Of a DNA stretch of 64,000 nt, positions 61,203 to 64,000 are shown piece after piece. Positions within the stretch are counted from its first letter, which is position 1, and the number at the start of each line of letters is the position of its first letter. Position numbers and translations under genes: made by a program. The notes beneath the pieces were generated by a model, which saw nothing but the letters and a program-made list of their open reading frames with translations, made no database searches and was not told where the DNA came from. This DNA is from Acanthaster planci (lineage: Eukaryota; Echinodermata; Asteroidea; Valvatida; Acanthasteridae): contig NW_019091461.1 of NCBI RefSeq assembly GCF_001949145.1, positions 248,001 through 312,000 on the forward strand, read 5' to 3'.

Positions 61203-64000
61203 ATGTCCGCTTCCAGTTATTCTTTATTTGAATTGTACGCTTTAGATGTAAATGACCAAACAGCGAAGAAAAAGCGACGTCGTGAGCGGCACAACTCGAA
61301 AATCACCGAACAATCCCCAGTGGTACATCACGCCCTCAATGGTATGAACACGCTTTACGTTTTCTGGGCCAATGAGAAACTGTGTGACGTCATTGTCGTC
61401 GCGGACGGCGAAGAGTTTCTTGCTCATGGAGTTGTGTTGGCAACACACAGCGACTTTTTCCTGCGATTGCTGCTGAGAAGACAGACAGGTCCCGTCGCTT
61501 CTCCGTACAGGGTAACGCTGGGAAGTCTGGTTTCAGTCTCTGGATTTAGAAAAATACTGCATTATATGTACACCGCTGAAATGGAGCTGACGTGGGCATC
61601 CGTTTGCGAGACACTGCAAGTTGCATGCGCCCTCAAGGTTACTCGGGTTGTTCAACTAGCACAAGAGTTCCTTCAAAGCTACGACATCGAAAATTGCCTC
61701 ACCGCCTTGTCTGCCGCCACTCAGGCCCACTTAACGTTGCTCTCAGTCAGGATTCACAAATTTGTCACGGAAAATTTCCTGGCCGTCAGCCGCACGAGAG
61801 AGTTTCGGCAGTGCCCTGCTGATGCGATAGCAAGTCTCCTGGCAGACGATAGCCTGAACGTTTCCAGCGAATTGGACGTCCTCACGGCCGCCAAAAACTG
61901 GATCCATGCCAACGGGGAGGAGGGGATCAAGAGCGCTCCCGTGATCATGAGGCAGGTGCGATTGCATCAGATTCCATCTGATGAACTCGCAAAACACATC
62001 GAGATGGATAACGACTTAATGCAAATACCGGAAGTGAGGTCGAGGGTCATGCCAGTTCACATAAAGCGGCATTCCCCGCCAGCTGCAAGCGCCAATGCAC
62101 TTGTAGGGTCGACGGCAGAGGACATAACAACTGAAGCACAGGAAGATGCACCAGCATTGGTGAGGGAAAACGGAAAGAACATTCTTGTGTTTGGTCTCCC
62201 GTAGGCCTATTGTTTTTATTCATGAAATAAAACACTTTGTCGTCACCATATTGATCTCGTTGCTAAATGGGTAAAGCATACGTATTTAGCACAAAATGGT
62301 AATCGGAATTAACCGTTTGAACCTTTTTGCCACTTCAGAGCGTAACAGATGAGGACGTAAAGAAGACAAAGGTCATTAACCAGTCAACATCTTCCTCTGT
62401 GCCTTCTTCGTCACCTAAACCCTCCCAGTACATGGGCGAGCGACACGCCGCAGAATCTGACGAACATCCGGAGGCTGCTTTAGTGGGTCCTGCTTTGAAA
62501 CAAGTGAGTGTTGCATTGAAGGTTTTATTTTTTCCCTGGCATTTCCTGAAAAGAAGGCAGGACTTTTAAACAACTGAATTTTAAAAAGTAATTGTGGTTT
62601 TTTCTTCTCATTTTCACTTTTACACACTTCAGAGAAATGACGCGGAGACAAGATTAAAAGAGGCACAAATTATTGAGCAATCGTTTCCATCCCAAAAGTC
62701 AACATTAACAAGCTGGGATTCTTTCCGACCAATCAGCGACACAAACGTCACAAAGCCCACCTTAAAGCAGCAAAGTTCGATTGAAACTACTTGGAAAAAG
62801 CTAAAGGTGATTAACTTGAATATATGAATTGACATTTTGTGTTTTTTTACATCCAGATTTATAATGAAACCATAAATCCTCACAGGTTGATACCATTAAC
62901 GTTGGTCAATGTTTGAACTTCCCACAATTTTTTTTCATTCTTCCTAAATGTACGGTGGCTGATCTCCGCCAAGAATACACTTTTTTATTTTACGGCGTTA
63001 TAACGCCATAATTTTAGGCGTAATAAACACTATATTACGGCGCCTTTGTCTGCAGGTAGTCCTGATGCTCAGTAATAACATGGATATAAAGCCTGGGCGG
63101 CAGGTCTAATAGGGCGTTATAACGCCTTAATAGGGCGTTATAATGCCTTATTGGGGCGTTATAACGCCGTATTGGGGCGTTATAACGCCGTAACATAAAG
63201 TTTCTTCTTGGCGGAGACCAGCCACTGTATTTATCACATACCTTGCAAGATCCGAACCGTCCAAGGATGGCCACAGTAACTGCAAATACTATGCGCATAA
63301 GCGGAGTCACGTGTACTATTGCATGGACGCCGGAGAGCGTTATTACGTCGTAATAGGGCGTTATAACGCCGTAAAATTTAAAAAAAAAAAAGTATTCCTG
63401 GCGGAGACCAGCCACCGTAGAAGAAGTGCCAGTGCAGAAAAAAATCCAATGTTCATCAAATTTCAATGTGTCAAACAAATTTTGTCTTTAAATGGAGTAG
63501 TTGTTTAAGCTTTGTGAGAGAGAGTCTTAACATTTTTCCATCAGCCACTTGAGGGTGAACCGGATGAAGTGAGGAAAGCTATTATCGTCCAATCATCACC
63601 TACTGTCGGCGATTCAAGCCCAAAGCCGCAACGAGACACGTCTAGTCCTATCCCCTTGCCAGTGGTCTGTTCAACATAATTATGAAAGCTTTTACTGTTG
63701 ATTAGTTATTCAGGTTCAGCACACATGAAACAAATTGTCTTATCCTTTATACTGTAGAGTTATTAATCTAATTATTGCTGTCTAATGATTCATAAGTAAT
63801 CTATTAATTATTATAAGGAATAAAGGTGGATGTACTTTTATTGTATCACCGCCTTTAATTTAGACCAAACTAGATATTTAAGAGTAATCTAATTTTGTAT
63901 AAATTGTTTCATTCCAGCCAGATACAAAAGATGGCAAATCTTTGACTCTAAGCAACATGAAAACGCCAACATCCCCTCGCAAATTCGCCACCCATTTCCA
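61203..64000 (+). CDS. BTB-BACK domain protein with disordered tail, 5' part (runs off the window)
   Basis: Exons: 61203-62159, 62339-62503, 62633-62806, 63545-63664 (or 63661), 63918 to beyond 64000; all introns phase 0 with GT-AG ends. Residues 22-29 are a basic patch (KKKRRRER) that could be a nuclear signal. About 55-160 is a BTB/POZ domain (KLCDVIVVADGEEFLAHGVV, ATHSDFF, then the FRKILHYMYTAEMEL and LQVACALKV helices). About 161-275 is a BACK domain (DIENCLTALSAATQA, HKFVTENFLAVSRT, ELDVLTAAKNWIHAN). BTB-BACK proteins commonly dimerise and act as CUL3 adaptors; that role is inferred. Downstream exons encode Ser/Pro/Lys-rich low-complexity sequence and no Kelch repeat is visible up to the edge. 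An in-frame TGA 21 bases upstream supports the ATG at 61203 unless an upstream exon is spliced in. Confidence 0.88.
62160..62231 (+). promoter_or_regulatory. Read-through end and intronic poly(A) signal of the BTB-BACK gene
   Basis: If the donor at 62160 (TTG|GTGAGG) is not used, the frame continues for 14 codons (VRENGKNILVFGLP) to TAG at 62202-62204, and AATAAA follows at 62226-62231. This would give a 333-residue isoform with BTB and BACK but no tail. Confidence 0.4.
62951..63229. mobile_element. Inverted-repeat element packed with GGCGTTATAACGCC palindromes
   Basis: TIRs TACGGTGGCTGATCTCCGCC (from 62951) and the reverse complement of TTGGCGGAGACCAGCCACTG (to 63229), about 25 bases each. 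Inside are five copies of the perfect or near-perfect 14-bp palindrome GGCGTTATAACGCC (62994, 63113, 63133, 63155, 63176). The element lies in an intron of the BTB-BACK gene. TA flanks or forms the ends. Confidence 0.75.
63345..63419. mobile_element. Second end fragment of the GGCGTTATAACGCC element
   Basis: Contains one GGCGTTATAACGCC (about 63357-63370), an A-run and GGCGGAGACCAGCCACCGTA, the same terminus as 63205-63229. This suggests a second truncated copy or a compound insertion. Confidence 0.65.

Noticed and set aside
62994-63370. CRISPR-like regularly repeated palindromes
   Set aside because: Spacers are very short and irregular, the palindromes sit inside a TIR-bounded element, and the DNA is eukaryotic.
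63035-63478. Minus-strand open frame of 147 codons with repeated RRYNA
   Set aside because: It is a translation of the GGCGTTATAACGCC repeats inside a BTB-BACK intron.

Overview
Eukaryotic nuclear DNA from an animal: A+T-rich, split genes with GT-AG introns of 0.3-5 kb, AATAAA signals, and many small inverted-repeat elements, microsatellites and C-rich dispersed repeats. The gene content suits an invertebrate deuterostome. An echinoderm is my best guess, because TIMP-like genes are multiplied in sea urchins and a TIMP-like protein (tensilin) occurs in sea cucumber dermis. This is inference, not proof.

Layout. (1) Positions 1-46926 are one giant intron of a plus-strand synapsin gene; no synapsin exon was recognised there, so the 5' half of the gene must lie left of the window. 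Inside it, on the minus strand, is a tandem array of five complete TIMP-type (tissue inhibitor of metalloproteinase) genes, called A to E here by position: A 8555-12800, B 14717-17260, C 19013-21091, D 22831-25371, E 32550-36252. All have four coding exons with introns in phases 1, 1, 0. (2) 46927-56183 carries the last six synapsin exons (second half of the ATP-grasp-like C domain, a Ser/Thr/Pro-rich linker and a C-terminal E-type motif). (3) About 57-60 kb is intergenic, with a MITE-like element and a CpG-rich stretch that probably holds a promoter. (4) 61203-64000 is the 5' part of a plus-strand BTB-BACK gene that runs off the right edge.

Main points. TIMP genes nested antisense in a synapsin intron is a known arrangement in vertebrates and Drosophila. 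Here the host intron is the one just before the exon encoding the GHAHAGMGK loop, the same position as in vertebrates as far as I can recall, and the nested gene has become five. The copies have diverged. E keeps every canonical cysteine. A and B have lost one C-terminal disulfide pair but share an extra pair with E. C and D have lost the N-terminal Cys-X-Cys that chelates the metalloproteinase zinc and have gained a new cysteine in the N-domain, so they are probably no longer classical inhibitors. The C/D pair also shares promoter sequence, which points to a recent local duplication.

All exon models were made by eye from splice sites, phase and protein similarity; no alignment or expression data were available.
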